From Bacilli bacterium (lineage in GTDB: Bacteria; Bacillota; Bacilli; Paenibacillales; KCTC-25726), in assembly GCA_036381315.1 (NCBI GenBank), contig DASVDB010000140.1:1-57949 (forward strand): a stretch of 57,949 nucleotides of DNA, given 5' to 3'. A model generated the notes under the pieces. It had not been told where the DNA came from. It did no database searches and saw nothing but the letters and a program-made list of their open reading frames with translations. This document shows, one piece after another, positions 36,557 to 45,577 of the stretch. The translations under genes and the position numbers were made by a program. Each line of letters opens with the position of its first letter. Within the stretch, counting starts at the first letter, position 1.

Positions 36557-36607
36557 CTCCTTTTTTCAACGAACAATACGATTGGAAATTGTCGTTGCGG
36601 AAAGGAG
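36557..36607 (+). promoter_or_regulatory. Leader structures before ypeB
   Basis: CAACGAACAAT at 36567-36577 can pair with ATTGTCGTTG at 36588-36597. CTCCTTT at 36557-36563 is complementary to the ypeB ribosome site AAAGGAG at 36601-36607. The two could form competing structures. Function is inferred only. Confidence 0.35.
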
Positions 36608-36616
36608 TTTTAATTT

Positions 36617-37957
36617 ATGTACACACGATTGAGCGCCGTGATGTTCCCGATTCTGGCCATCGCTCTGGCGGCCGTAGGAATTTGGGGCTATCAGGAGCAC
36701 CAGGATAAAAACGCGGTGCTGATTAAAGCGGAAAACCAGTACCAGCGATCGTTTCATGATTTGAGTTTTCATATCGCCAGTTTACATAAAGAACTGGGCC
36801 ATGCGCTGGCTGTTAACGCCGGTTCGCACGCTTTTTTGCGCAAAAGCATGGCGAATGTGTGGCGCTTGACCAGTCAGGCGCAAGGCGAGATCAACCAATT
36901 GCCGCTCTCGCTGTTGCCGTTTCATAAAACGGAGGAATTTTTGGCGAATATCAGCAATTTCGCCTATCGCACTTCCTTGCGGGATTTGCGAAGCGAGCCG
37001 CTTTCGGACGGCGAATTGAAAACTTTGCAGGCGTTGTATGAACGCTCGCATGAAATCTCGAACGAATTGAAAAACGTGCAGGCCAAAGTCATCCGGCATC
37101 ATTTGCGCTGGATGGATGTGGAAATGGCGCTCGCGACACAGCATGAACAGATGGACAACACCATTATTGACGGATTTAAAACGGTCGACAACAAAGTGGG
37201 CGCATATCCAGAATTGGATTGGGGAGCCGCCGCGGCGGCCATGCACCAGGACCGCTCAACGCGGATGCTATCGGGGAGCGCGGTTACGCCGCAAGATATC
37301 AAACGCAAAGCCGCCGGCTTTTTGCATTGGCCAAGCGGGAAGGCCGCGCAACTGAAAGTCGTGGAAAACGGGAAAGGCACGGAATACTCCTCTTACAGCG
37401 TATCGGCAAAGATGGGGGATCGCGAATACCAGCTGGATTATAGCAAAAAAGGCGGCCGTTTGCTGTGGTATATGGCGGACCGCCCGATCAAAAGCAAAAA
37501 GTTGTCGCCGGACCAGGCTGTGGCATACGCCCGAAAATTTTTAAAGGCGCACGGTTTCCCGGATGCGGAGCCGGTGAATTACACGGCTTCTGACAACTCC
37601 GCAGGCATCGTGATGGTGCCGGTGCACAACGATGTATTGATTTATCCGCGGCAAATCGGCGTCAACGTTGCCTTGGACAACGGCGAGGTAATCGGATTGA
37701 ACGTGGTCGACTATGCGTACGAATCGGATACAAAAGCGCTGACGCCGCCGAAAATGAGGCCGGATGAAGCGCGGAAATTCCTGAACAAAAATTTTCAGGT
37801 GCAAGGTGAAAAACTGGCGTTAATCCGCAACGATATGAACCGGGACGTTCTATGCTACGAATTTACCGGGCGAATTAACGGCGGCACGTACCGGATTTTC
37901 ATCAACGCAACGGACGGCGCGGAAGAAAAAGTTGAGACGATCGACGGTGTCGTTTGA
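36617..37957 (+). CDS. ypeB: Germination protein YpeB
   Basis: Spore protein that in Bacillus stabilises and localises the cortex-lytic enzyme SleB. The 446-residue protein has an N-terminal signal anchor (about residues 5-24) and a long helical region, then PepSY-like repeats towards the C-terminus (LSPDQAVAYARKFLKAHG and MRPDEARKFLNKNF). AAAGGAG precedes ATG 36617. The normal partner gene sleB is not upstream. Confidence 0.92.
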   Translation: MYTRLSAVMFPILAIALAAVGIWGYQEHQDKNAVLIKAENQYQRSFHDLSFHIASLHKELGHALAVNAGSHAFLRKSMANVWRLTSQAQGEINQLPLSLLPFHKTEEFLANISNFAYRTSLRDLRSEPLSDGELKTLQALYERSHEISNELKNVQAKVIRHHLRWMDVEMALATQHEQMDNTIIDGFKTVDNKVGAYPELDWGAAAAAMHQDRSTRMLSGSAVTPQDIKRKAAGFLHWPSGKAAQLKVVENGKGTEYSSYSVSAKMGDREYQLDYSKKGGRLLWYMADRPIKSKKLSPDQAVAYARKFLKAHGFPDAEPVNYTASDNSAGIVMVPVHNDVLIYPRQIGVNVALDNGEVIGLNVVDYAYESDTKALTPPKMRPDEARKFLNKNFQVQGEKLALIRNDMNRDVLCYEFTGRINGGTYRIFINATDGAEEKVETIDGVV

Positions 37958-38026
37958 TTCTTCCCGCCCTTCCCGCATCATGTTATAATGGAATAAAGAA
38001 ACATGGTGCGGGAAAGGTTGAAGCCG

Positions 38027-38677
38027 ATGCAGCCAAGGATCAACCAACAATTGTTTATCCAACTTTTATCGGGCGACCGTAATGAAATGGACCAGGAATA
38101 CAAATCGCGGATAGCGGATTTGCGGGAAAATTTGATTTACATGGAAGTCCCGCTCAACATCAGGACCGGAAGGCTGCGAAAGCTTAACACGGGCGATTTG
38201 CTGTCCATTTATTACGTGGATCAGGATGGCATAAAATATAAATTTACGTCGGAAGTGGTCGGGTTCGGCAGAAATGTGATTCCCCAGGTGATCATTCAAC
38301 AACCGGATCCCAGCCGCATTGCCAGGGAACAGCGCAGACGGTTTCTCAGGGTGCCGGCGGAGCTTGAGATCTCGGTCAAAATTCCGGAACAAGGCTGGCT
38401 GCTGGGGCTTACCGAAAATATAAGCGGGGGCGGCCTTTCCGCCATTTTCGACGGTGTCGTTCCGTTGGAAGCGAACATGAGGCTGACAAGTTGGTTGCAT
38501 GTGCCGTTTAAAAACGGCATGATCGAGTTTGTGCAGTTTGTGGGGGAAGTTTTGCGGGTCAACAAACTTGAAACAGGCAGGCAATTGGTCATGTTCAAAT
38601 TTGTCGAGATCGCTCCCTCGGATGAGCAGAAAATCATCCGTTTCTGTTTTGAAAGGCAATTGTTAAATAAGAAGTGA
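38027..38677 (+). CDS. ypfA: PilZ-domain c-di-GMP receptor (YpfA/MotI-like)
   Basis: Probable c-di-GMP-binding protein; the B. subtilis relative brakes the flagellar motor. From ATG 38027 it has 216 residues, the family length; ATG 38003 upstream is less likely because GAAAGG is spaced for 38027. The N-terminal YcgR-like domain is followed by a PilZ domain with RRRFLRV (the RxxxR motif) and NISGGGL. TGTTATAAT at 37981-37989 is a likely extended -10 promoter. Confidence 0.9.
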   Translation: MQPRINQQLFIQLLSGDRNEMDQEYKSRIADLRENLIYMEVPLNIRTGRLRKLNTGDLLSIYYVDQDGIKYKFTSEVVGFGRNVIPQVIIQQPDPSRIAREQRRRFLRVPAELEISVKIPEQGWLLGLTENISGGGLSAIFDGVVPLEANMRLTSWLHVPFKNGMIEFVQFVGEVLRVNKLETGRQLVMFKFVEIAPSDEQKIIRFCFERQLLNKK

Positions 38678-38692
38678 AAGGCAATAATAAAC

Positions 38693-38827
38693 ATGAAGGA
38701 TTATCGCCACGAGCGTTTTCAAACGCTGTACATCCTCTTTTCCGCCCAAATCGAAAAATGGCTGCTTTGCTCCATTGCCGTACTGTTCGCGCTGCTTGTT
38801 GCCGTACAACTGCTTTTTTCTTTGTGA
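38693..38827 (+). CDS. Small membrane protein YpfB-like (DUF5359)
   Basis: A 44-residue frame reading MKDYRHERFQTLYIL..., with a basic N-terminus and one membrane helix (about residues 24-43, rich in Leu, Val and Ala). GAAAGG lies upstream of ATG 38693. The position between ypfA and cmk matches ypfB in B. subtilis. Function unknown. Confidence 0.75.
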   Translation: MKDYRHERFQTLYILFSAQIEKWLLCSIAVLFALLVAVQLLFSL

Positions 38828-38836
38828 ACGGAAGTT

Positions 38837-38866
38837 TTGCAATCTCCCTCATTCTTATGGTATAAT
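38837..38866 (+). promoter_or_regulatory. Probable sigma-A promoter of cmk
   Basis: TTGCAA at 38837-38842 and a perfect TATAAT at 38861-38866, 18 bases apart. The predicted start (about 38873) lies just before the hairpin at 38877. Confidence 0.6.
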
Positions 38867-38876
38867 TTTTTCGTTC

Positions 38877-38897
38877 GCAGGCAGTGCCTGCTTTTTT
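38877..38897 (+). terminator. Short hairpin with T-run before cmk
   Basis: GCAGGC at 38877-38882 pairs with GCCTGC at 38886-38891 around AGT, followed by TTTTTT. It probably ends the ypfA-ypfB transcript while sitting at the very 5' end of the cmk transcript. Confidence 0.6.
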
Positions 38898-38931
38898 GTT
38901 GAAGCATCGGCAAATGGAAAGAGGCGATTGA

Positions 38932-39618
38932 TTGAACGGCGAACGTTTCAATGTGGCGATAGACGGACCCGCCGGCGCCGGGAAAAGCACCGTTGCGCGA
39001 CTTGTCGCCCAAAAACTGCGCTTTATTTATGTTGATACGGGAGCCATGTACCGGGCAATCACCTGGGAGGCGCTGAAGGCCAAAATTGCGGCGGACGACG
39101 CCAGGAAAATCGCGGAGTTGGCGAAATCTTTGGAAATCAGGCTGCATCCGACGGAGCACAGCCAGCAAGTATGGGTCAACGGCGTGGATGTCACCGCTAA
39201 TCTCCGGTCTGCCGCGGTGAACGAGCGGGTATCGCAAATTGCGCAAATTCCCGCGGTCCGGGAATTGTTGACCGCAATGCAAAAACAGATGGCTTCAGGC
39301 CAAGGCGTCGTCATGGACGGCCGCGATATCGGCACGCATGTGCTGCCGGATGCGAAAGTCAAAATCTTTTTGACCGCGTCGGTGGAGGAACGCGCGATGC
39401 GGCGCTATAAAGAATTGGTGGATTCCGGACAAGTCGTCGATTTTGCCCAACTGAAACGGGAATTGACCGCCCGCGATCAGATGGACGAAGGGCGCGCGGT
39501 TTCCCCTTTAACGAAGGCGCCGGATGCCGTATATGTGGATTCGACCGGCATGTCCATACATGAAGTGGTGGAATATATTTTAAAATTGTGCCATGCAGCG
39601 AAGCCGACGAGCAAGTGA
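38932..39618 (+). CDS. cmk: Cytidylate kinase
   Basis: Phosphorylates CMP and dCMP. TTG 38932 follows GAAAGAGG at good spacing. The 228-residue protein has the P-loop DGPAGAGKST (residues 11-20), YVDTGAMYRAITW, the CMP-binding GRDIGTHVLPDA and RRYKEL, and the DSTGMSIHEVVE end. It lies before the S1-domain gene, a widespread bacterial pairing. Confidence 0.95.
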   Translation: MNGERFNVAIDGPAGAGKSTVARLVAQKLRFIYVDTGAMYRAITWEALKAKIAADDARKIAELAKSLEIRLHPTEHSQQVWVNGVDVTANLRSAAVNERVSQIAQIPAVRELLTAMQKQMASGQGVVMDGRDIGTHVLPDAKVKIFLTASVEERAMRRYKELVDSGQVVDFAQLKRELTARDQMDEGRAVSPLTKAPDAVYVDSTGMSIHEVVEYILKLCHAAKPTSK

Positions 39619-39784
39619 CGTATGTATGCGATCGGCAGCCGGTTACCATAATACGTAATATCGGACCCGTTTATAATTCCCGCATGAAATTCCTGCGGAA
39701 TACAATAAATTATAAGAATTTTATCTTGCCCGCATCATGTCGATATCCATGCGGCTTGGGGTTGGAACTGAGGAGGAAGAACAG

Positions 39785-41059
39785 ATGACGGAAGAAATGA
39801 AAGTTGAAGCAAACGAATTGGCGGATGACACCGCGGCTGAAGGGACTGAAAAGCAAACGGAACAGCCGGAAAACGAAGCGGCAGGCGCCGGATTGGCCGA
39901 GCAATTTGACCAGATCAAGTCGTTGAAAAAAGGTGACATCGTCTCGGGAAAGATCGTCAAGGTTGAAGACAATCAGGCTTTGGTCGATATCGGCTACAAA
40001 TACGATGGCGTGCTTCCTGTTCGCGAGATGTCGTCCGTACACGTCGAACATGCTGCGGAAGCCGTATCCGTCGGGCAAGCGGTAACGTGCAAAGTCATCT
40101 CCATCAATGATGAGAAAGAAGTCCTGACGCTATCCAAGCGTGCGGTCGACGCGGAAAAAGCCTGGCAGGATGTGCAAGCCAAGTTTGCGTCCGGAGAAAT
40201 CATCGAAGCAACCGTTGCCGAAGTTGTCAAAGGCGGATTGGTAGTGGATATCGGCTTGCGCGGATTTATTCCGGCTTCGCTTGTCGAACGCCATTTTGTC
40301 GAAGATTTCAGCGATTACAAAGGTCGTAAGTTGAGGCTGAAAGTCAAGGAAATCGACCGGGAAAAAAATAAAGTGATCCTTTCGCAAAAAGACGTTTTGG
40401 ATGAAGAATACGAAATGAAAAAGCAGCAAATATTCGCCAGCCTGCAGGTCGGGCAAGAACTGACGGGCGTCGTGCAGCGCATTACCCCGTTTGGCGTGTT
40501 TGTGGACATCGGCGGCATTGACGGATTGGTCCACATTTCCGAGATGGCCTGGCATCATGTTGAGCATCCGTCGGAAGTTGTGCAAGTAGGCCAGGAAGTG
40601 CAAGTGAAAGTCCTGAAACTGGATCCGCAAAACGATCGCATCAGCTTGAGCATGAAGGCCGCCATGCCCGGTCCGTGGGAACTGGCCCGCGATCAGATAA
40701 AAGCCGGGGAGATCGTCACCGGAACCGTGAAGCGGCTCGTTTCCTTTGGCGCATTTGTCGAAATTGCTCCGGGTGTCGAAGGGCTGGTGCACATTTCGCA
40801 AATTTCCCGCAAGCATATCGGCACGCCGCATGAAGTGCTGCAAGAAGGCCAGCAGGTAAAAGTTAAAATTCTGGAGTTTCTTCCCGCGGAAAAAAGAGCT
40901 TCGCTCAGCATCAAGGAGACGGAGGAGCCGCTTGCCGAGCAGCCGAAGCGCAAGGAGCACCACGAAGCCGTAAATAACGAAAACGTATCGCTGAACAACC
41001 AGGGGATGACGACGACTTTGGGCGAACGGCTCGGCGATAAGTTAAACAAGCTGAAATAA
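39785..41059 (+). CDS. ypfD: S1 RNA-binding domain protein (RpsA homologue)
   Basis: Ribosomal protein S1-like RNA-binding protein. The start is ATG 39785 after GAGGAGGAAG, giving 424 residues. An acidic N-terminus precedes four S1 domains, beginning near residues 46 (KKGDIVSGKIVKVEDNQALVDIG), 133, 217 (QELTGVVQRITPFGVFVDIG) and 304 (EIVTGTVKRLVSFGAFVEI). Gram-negative S1 has six domains. A strong hairpin follows the gene. Confidence 0.94.
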   Translation: MTEEMKVEANELADDTAAEGTEKQTEQPENEAAGAGLAEQFDQIKSLKKGDIVSGKIVKVEDNQALVDIGYKYDGVLPVREMSSVHVEHAAEAVSVGQAVTCKVISINDEKEVLTLSKRAVDAEKAWQDVQAKFASGEIIEATVAEVVKGGLVVDIGLRGFIPASLVERHFVEDFSDYKGRKLRLKVKEIDREKNKVILSQKDVLDEEYEMKKQQIFASLQVGQELTGVVQRITPFGVFVDIGGIDGLVHISEMAWHHVEHPSEVVQVGQEVQVKVLKLDPQNDRISLSMKAAMPGPWELARDQIKAGEIVTGTVKRLVSFGAFVEIAPGVEGLVHISQISRKHIGTPHEVLQEGQQVKVKILEFLPAEKRASLSIKETEEPLAEQPKRKEHHEAVNNENVSLNNQGMTTTLGERLGDKLNKLK

Positions 41060-41088
41060 TGCCCGAATTCGTGTACAAACTGCCCTCC

Positions 41089-41122
41089 GCAAAACAGCAG
41101 CCGGCAACGGCTGCTGTTTTGC
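41089..41122 (+). terminator. Strong hairpin after the S1-domain gene
   Basis: GCAAAACAGCAGCC at 41089-41102 pairs perfectly with GGCTGCTGTTTTGC at 41109-41122 around GGCAAC. The T-run lies within the stem, so it may work as a terminator in both directions or as an mRNA end. Confidence 0.75.
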
Positions 41123-41189
41123 GTGTTGGCCGGGATTATTTTGCTTGATCCAAACAAACACTACATAAAAACGTTTGCGGGTGAGCGGA

Positions 41190-41819
41190 TTGAATCCCGG
41201 GGTGCTTGCATGGTTAATTGCGGTAGCGGCAATCATTCTTTTGGTAAGCGGCTGGAAGCGGGAAATGATCGGCGCGATGTCCGGCCGGGATTTTGTTGTT
41301 TTTGCGGCAGGCTGGATGTTGCTCAATCGGGTACGGCTCCCGATCGGTCATCGGCTCGCCGTTTCGGCGGCCTTTTTCTTCAGCATTGTTTTTGCGTTGT
41401 ATTTGATGTATAAGCATGCGGCTATCTTTCGCCCGTTCGGCAATGCCTGCATGCTCATGGCGGCGGTTTTCGCCATTTCGGTATGCATGCGGCAGCTGGC
41501 GGCCTTAGCCCCTTTGCTGGGCCTTAACCACCCGGAATGGCTTCTTTCGTTTGCGCTCGGATTTGTTCTGCTGTTGATGGCCAAACAACCGATCGGGCAG
41601 TTCGTCGTCTTAACCCTCGGTTTGGCGGCTTCGCGCATGGCCGACCCGTTATTTTCGACATCCGATGTTGCGGCGCCGCCCGGCGAAGCCAGCTATTGGG
41701 ACGAGTGGTGGCTTACGCTGTTGTTGGCCCGGTTGTTTGCGGAAGTTTCGCTATTATTGTCATTATTGTCGCATTGGGTCAAAAATGCGGGGCTTTTGTT
41801 GCGTAGAGAGCGAAAATAG
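41190..41819 (+). CDS. Polytopic membrane protein, YphA-like
   Basis: About 209 residues from TTG 41190; TTG 41175 or GTG 41181 are possible. Five or six hydrophobic segments cover most of the protein, with no catalytic motif visible. The place between the S1 gene and der matches yphA in B. subtilis. Function unknown. Confidence 0.75.
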   Translation: MNPGVLAWLIAVAAIILLVSGWKREMIGAMSGRDFVVFAAGWMLLNRVRLPIGHRLAVSAAFFFSIVFALYLMYKHAAIFRPFGNACMLMAAVFAISVCMRQLAALAPLLGLNHPEWLLSFALGFVLLLMAKQPIGQFVVLTLGLAASRMADPLFSTSDVAAPPGEASYWDEWWLTLLLARLFAEVSLLLSLLSHWVKNAGLLLRRERK

Positions 41820-41881
41820 CCAAACAGCTTAATTTTTGCTATCATGATAACCATGAGTGTGAAAGAGGTGCTTTGTTCAGC

Positions 41882-43207
41882 ATGGCAAAACCAGTCGTCG
41901 CGATCGTCGGACGTCCCAATGTGGGAAAATCAACCATTTTCAACCGGATTATCGGCGATCGTCTGGCAATTGTGGAAGACAAGCCCGGCATTACGCGCGA
42001 CCGCATTTACGGAACCGGCGAATGGAACAAGCGGAAATTCCATGTGATCGATACAGGCGGAATCGAAATAGGCGGCGAAGATCACATCATCCGGTCCATC
42101 CGCGCCCAGGCCGAATTGGCCATTGCCGAAGCGGACGTCATCATCTTTATGGTGGATGGCAAAGCGGGGCTTACGCCCGCTGACGAAGAAGTGGCGCAAA
42201 TGCTGTACCGCGCAAAGAAGCCGGTGATTGTTGCCGTCAATAAAATCGACAACCCGGCGCGCATGAACAATATTTACGATTTTTACAGCCTCGGCTTTGC
42301 CCCGCCGATCGCAATTTCCGGCGCGCATGGGCTTGGTTTGGGCGATTTGCTGGATGAAGTCGTGAAACGTCTGCCTGCCGAGCAGGATGAAGATGAATAC
42401 GGGGAAGACGTGATCAAGGTTTGCCTGATCGGGCGGCCCAATGTCGGCAAATCGTCGCTGGTCAACGCCATCCTGGGGGAAGAACGGGTAATTGTCAGCG
42501 ATATCGCCGGCACGACGCGCGACGCGATCGATACGCCGTTTTCCCGCGATGGGCAAAAATATGTGCTGATTGATACGGCGGGCATGCGCAAACGGGGCAA
42601 AGTGTATGAAACAACGGAAAAATACAGCGTCATGCGGGCGATGAAAGCGATCGAACGCGCGGATGTCGCGTTGATCGTGCTGAACGGCGAAGAGGGAATA
42701 ATCGAGCAGGATAAACATATTGCGGGCTACGCCCACGAAAATGGCAAAGCCGCCGTTTTTGTCGTCAACAAGTGGGATGCCGTGGAAAAGGATAGCAAGA
42801 CGATGCAGCGGTTTACGCAGCAAATCCGCGATCATTTTCTGTTTATGGCCTATGCGCCGGTCGTTTTTGTCTCCGCAAAAACAAAACAGAAAATATCGAA
42901 TATTTTGCCGCGGGTGAATCAGGTGGCGGAACAGCATGCCATGCGCGTGCAAACATCGGTTTTAAACGATGTTATCGCCGATGCCGTGGCGATTACGCCA
43001 CCGCCTGCCGACAAAGGGCAGCGTCTTAGAATCAGCTATGCGACGCAAGTCGCGGTAAAGCCTCCGGTGTTTGTTATGTTTGTGAACCACCCGCAATTGA
43101 TGCATTTTTCCTACGAACGTTATTTGGAAAACCGCATCAGGGCAGCCTTTTCTTTTGAAGGCACGCCCATACGCATAGTTGCGCGGAAAAAATCCGAAAA
43201 CGAATAG
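41882..43207 (+). CDS. der: GTPase Der (EngA)
   Basis: Essential ribosome-assembly GTPase acting on the 50S subunit. ATG 41882 gives 441 residues; TTG 41873 is closer to AGAGGTG and possible. There are two G domains: first with [17 protein letters not shown] and NKID; second with [21 protein letters not shown] and NKWD. A KH-like RNA-binding domain ends the protein ([28 protein letters not shown]). Confidence 0.96.
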   Translation: MAKPVVAIVGRPNVGKSTIFNRIIGDRLAIVEDKPGITRDRIYGTGEWNKRKFHVIDTGGIEIGGEDHIIRSIRAQAELAIAEADVIIFMVDGKAGLTPADEEVAQMLYRAKKPVIVAVNKIDNPARMNNIYDFYSLGFAPPIAISGAHGLGLGDLLDEVVKRLPAEQDEDEYGEDVIKVCLIGRPNVGKSSLVNAILGEERVIVSDIAGTTRDAIDTPFSRDGQKYVLIDTAGMRKRGKVYETTEKYSVMRAMKAIERADVALIVLNGEEGIIEQDKHIAGYAHENGKAAVFVVNKWDAVEKDSKTMQRFTQQIRDHFLFMAYAPVVFVSAKTKQKISNILPRVNQVAEQHAMRVQTSVLNDVIADAVAITPPPADKGQRLRISYATQVAVKPPVFVMFVNHPQLMHFSYERYLENRIRAAFSFEGTPIRIVARKKSENE

Positions 43208-43219
43208 GGGAGAAGCGCA

Positions 43220-43837
43220 TTGGCAGCAGTGACCGTTCTCGTATGTGTTATCATCTGTTATTTGCTAGGATCGGTCATCTTTAGCATTGTGATCGGGAAG
43301 TTATGGAAGGGCGTAGATATCCGCAAACATGGGAGCGGCAATGCCGGCGCGACCAACGCGCTGCGGGTGATGGGAAAGGTGCCGGCGCTCTTGATTTTTG
43401 CGCTTGACATCGCGAAAGGCGTATTGGGCGTCTGGATCGGCACATGGGTTGCTCCCGACGATTATTATGTGCGGGTCATTTGCGGCCTGGCGGTTATTAT
43501 CGGGCATAATTGGCCGGTATTTTTCCGTTTTAAAGGCGGCAAAGGCATCGCCACCACGATCGGCATTGTGGCGACGTTAAGTTTTTGGCCGGGTTTCGCC
43601 GCAGGTATAATCGGTATTTTGGCCATTATTTTAACGAGATATGTCTCGCTCGGCTCCTTGTTGTTTACGGGCTTGTTTCCGATAACCGCATGGGTGATGG
43701 GAGCGCGCCATGAAATCGTTCTGGCCAGCCTGGCGATTATGGTGTTGGCGTTTTGGCGGCATAAAAGCAACATCCGCAAATTGCTGTCCGGCAAGGAAAA
43801 TAAATTGGGCGCGAAACGGACGGTGGATCATTCATGA
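43220..43837 (+). CDS. plsY: Acyl-phosphate:glycerol-3-phosphate acyltransferase
   Basis: Membrane enzyme that makes lysophosphatidic acid, first step of phospholipid synthesis. The 205-residue protein has five membrane segments and the conserved loops GSGNAGATNALR, GHNWPVFFRFKGGKGIATT and the third motif near SLGSLL. TTG 43220 follows GGGGAG. Its stop overlaps the gpsA start (ATGA), and the two enzymes act in consecutive steps. Confidence 0.95.
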   Translation: MAAVTVLVCVIICYLLGSVIFSIVIGKLWKGVDIRKHGSGNAGATNALRVMGKVPALLIFALDIAKGVLGVWIGTWVAPDDYYVRVICGLAVIIGHNWPVFFRFKGGKGIATTIGIVATLSFWPGFAAGIIGILAIILTRYVSLGSLLFTGLFPITAWVMGARHEIVLASLAIMVLAFWRHKSNIRKLLSGKENKLGAKRTVDHS

Positions 43838-44880
43838 CCAAAAAACATGCCGCGGTCCTGGTGGCGGGGAGTTGGGGCACGGCGCTCGCCCAGGTGCTGG
43901 CCGACAACGAAAATGAAGTCAAGCTTTGGACGCGCAACGAGGCGCAAAAAAACGAGATCAACAACCACCATACCAACGAAAAATATTTGCCGAATGTCAG
44001 ACTTTCTTCCGGCATAACCGCCACATGCGACATCGCCGAAGCGGTTTCCGGCGCCGGCGCCGTCTTGCTGGTCCCGCCATCATCAGCCATGCGCGAAGTG
44101 GCCACGGCGATCAGGCCCCATTTGGCGAAAGGGACGCTTTTGCTCCATGCCACCAAAGGGCTGGAGACCGGTTCTCTCAAGCGGATGAGTGAAGTGATCG
44201 CCGAGTCGCTGCCGCACATCGATTCTTCCGAAATTGTCGTTTTGTCCGGTCCAAGCCACGCGGAAGAAGTGATTATGCGCAGCCCGACGGCGGTCGTAGT
44301 CGCGGCTAAAAACGCGGAAGCGGCGGAAAAAGCGCAGGATCTGTTTATTAATTGCTACTTTCGCGTATATACAAATCCCGATGTTCTGGGAGTGGAAATG
44401 AGCGGCGCACTGAAAAATATTATTGCGCTCGGCGCCGGCATGTCGGACGGCCTGGGCTTTGGCGACAATGCCAAAGCCGCGCTCGTGACAAGGGGGCTTG
44501 CCGAGATTGCCCGGTTGGGCGCGGAGATCGGCGCCAATCCCCTTACATTTGCGGGACTTGCCGGCATCGGCGATTTGGTCGTGACCAGTACGAGCAAACA
44601 TAGCCGCAACTGGCGGGCGGGTTACATGCTGGCGCAAGGCAAATCGTTGCAACAGGTACTGGCGGAAATGGGCATGGTGGTGGAAGGCATTCGCACAACG
44701 GAGGCGGTTCATCAGCTTGCGGCCGGTAAAAATGTGTCGATGCCGATAACGGCGGCGCTTTATCAGGTGTTGTTTGCGGGCAAAGATCCGCGCTCGGCAG
44801 TCGAAGAGTTGATGGGACGCGGCAAAACCCGCGAAATCGAAGAAATCGCCCGCAAGGCCAAATTGAATTGGTTGTTGTAA
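43834..44880 (+). CDS. gpsA: Glycerol-3-phosphate dehydrogenase, unusual nucleotide-binding loop
   Basis: Reduces dihydroxyacetone phosphate to sn-glycerol 3-phosphate, the substrate of PlsY. The 348-residue protein is complete: TKGLE, SGPSHAEEV, the catalytic lysine in SGALKNIIALGAG, NAKAALVTRGL, GLAGIGDLVVT and VEGIRTTEAV. The N-terminal Rossmann loop reads LVAGSWGTA instead of the expected LGAGSWGTA: residue 10 is Val (GTG) where the family has Gly. ATG overlaps the plsY stop. Confidence 0.95.
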   Translation: MTKKHAAVLVAGSWGTALAQVLADNENEVKLWTRNEAQKNEINNHHTNEKYLPNVRLSSGITATCDIAEAVSGAGAVLLVPPSSAMREVATAIRPHLAKGTLLLHATKGLETGSLKRMSEVIAESLPHIDSSEIVVLSGPSHAEEVIMRSPTAVVVAAKNAEAAEKAQDLFINCYFRVYTNPDVLGVEMSGALKNIIALGAGMSDGLGFGDNAKAALVTRGLAEIARLGAEIGANPLTFAGLAGIGDLVVTSTSKHSRNWRAGYMLAQGKSLQQVLAEMGMVVEGIRTTEAVHQLAAGKNVSMPITAALYQVLFAGKDPRSAVEELMGRGKTREIEEIARKAKLNWLL

Positions 44881-44911
44881 TAACGGTGTGTTGCCTATAC
44901 AAAAAAGAAAA

Positions 44912-44952
44912 GCCCCTCATAGCATGAAGTAAACTACGCGATAGGGAGGGGC
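44912..44952 (+). promoter_or_regulatory. Hairpin covering the spoVIF ribosome site
   Basis: GCCCCTC at 44912-44918 is perfectly complementary to GAGGGGC at 44946-44952, which is the ribosome site 3 bases before ATG 44956. The stem would hide the site. It has no T-run, so it is not a clear terminator of gpsA. Confidence 0.45.
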
Positions 44953-44955
44953 AAA

Positions 44956-45237
44956 ATGAGTTCGAAAAATCTTTCCAAAGATGTGTTGGACGTCGTCAAG
45001 AAGAAAACCGGCAAAACCGTTACGGAAAAAGATATCAAAAAGCTGGCAGGCACCGTCACTCCGAAAACCATTCAAAGCGAACAGCAACTTCGGCAACTCA
45101 TACACAATGTCGCCAGAATGGTGAATGCGCAAGTGTCCGAGTCGACGGTGAAAGAAATTGTCAACGCGGTGAAAAAAAGCGGCGTCAATCCGGCCAATAT
45201 GGAGGAATTGATGAAGATGATGCTCGGCAAAAAATAA
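44956..45237 (+). CDS. spoVIF: Stage VI sporulation protein F family
   Basis: Small late-sporulation protein; the B. subtilis relative is needed for coat assembly. The 93-residue protein is highly charged and helical (LSKDVLDVVKKKTGK, EKDIKKLAGTV, STVKEIVNAVKKSG) and ends MEELMKMMLGKK. No membrane segment. A GGAGGGG ribosome site sits in a hairpin. I assign the family from the overall pattern and the position after gpsA. Confidence 0.8.
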   Translation: MSSKNLSKDVLDVVKKKTGKTVTEKDIKKLAGTVTPKTIQSEQQLRQLIHNVARMVNAQVSESTVKEIVNAVKKSGVNPANMEELMKMMLGKK

Positions 45238-45363
45238 CGCATTTGCGCTCGATGGACCGTTCGGCGTGCAGGTTTCCGGACGGTTTTTATTTGCGCTCTT
45301 TGCCCGCTCACGGTATGATGATAGAGAAGTGATCCTGCGAAAAGCAAAAACAGGAGTTGGACG

Positions 45364-45540
45364 ATGGGCAGTGAGAAGGAAATCATCTCATTTTGGGCAT
45401 TGGGGCTGATGATTGCAGCGGCGCTCTTGGTTACCTTTGCGCGCAAGAAGACAAAAGGGGCAATCCGCTTTGTTTTGTCGGCGATCGCCTTTTTGTTGCT
45501 GCTTTTATCCGTTCCATTGATTCTGATTGTCATTTCATAA
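45364..45540 (+). CDS. DUF2768 small membrane protein (YphE-like)
   Basis: A 58-residue frame starting MGSEKEIISFWALGLM, with two membrane helices (about 8-24 and 34-57) separated by a basic turn FARKKTKG. CAGGAG precedes ATG 45364. The position before yphF matches yphE of B. subtilis, a DUF2768 protein of unknown role. Confidence 0.75.
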   Translation: MGSEKEIISFWALGLMIAAALLVTFARKKTKGAIRFVLSAIAFLLLLLSVPLILIVIS

Positions 45541-45577
45541 TGATGCCGGAGAACGAAATAAAGGATGGGATCAGCCC

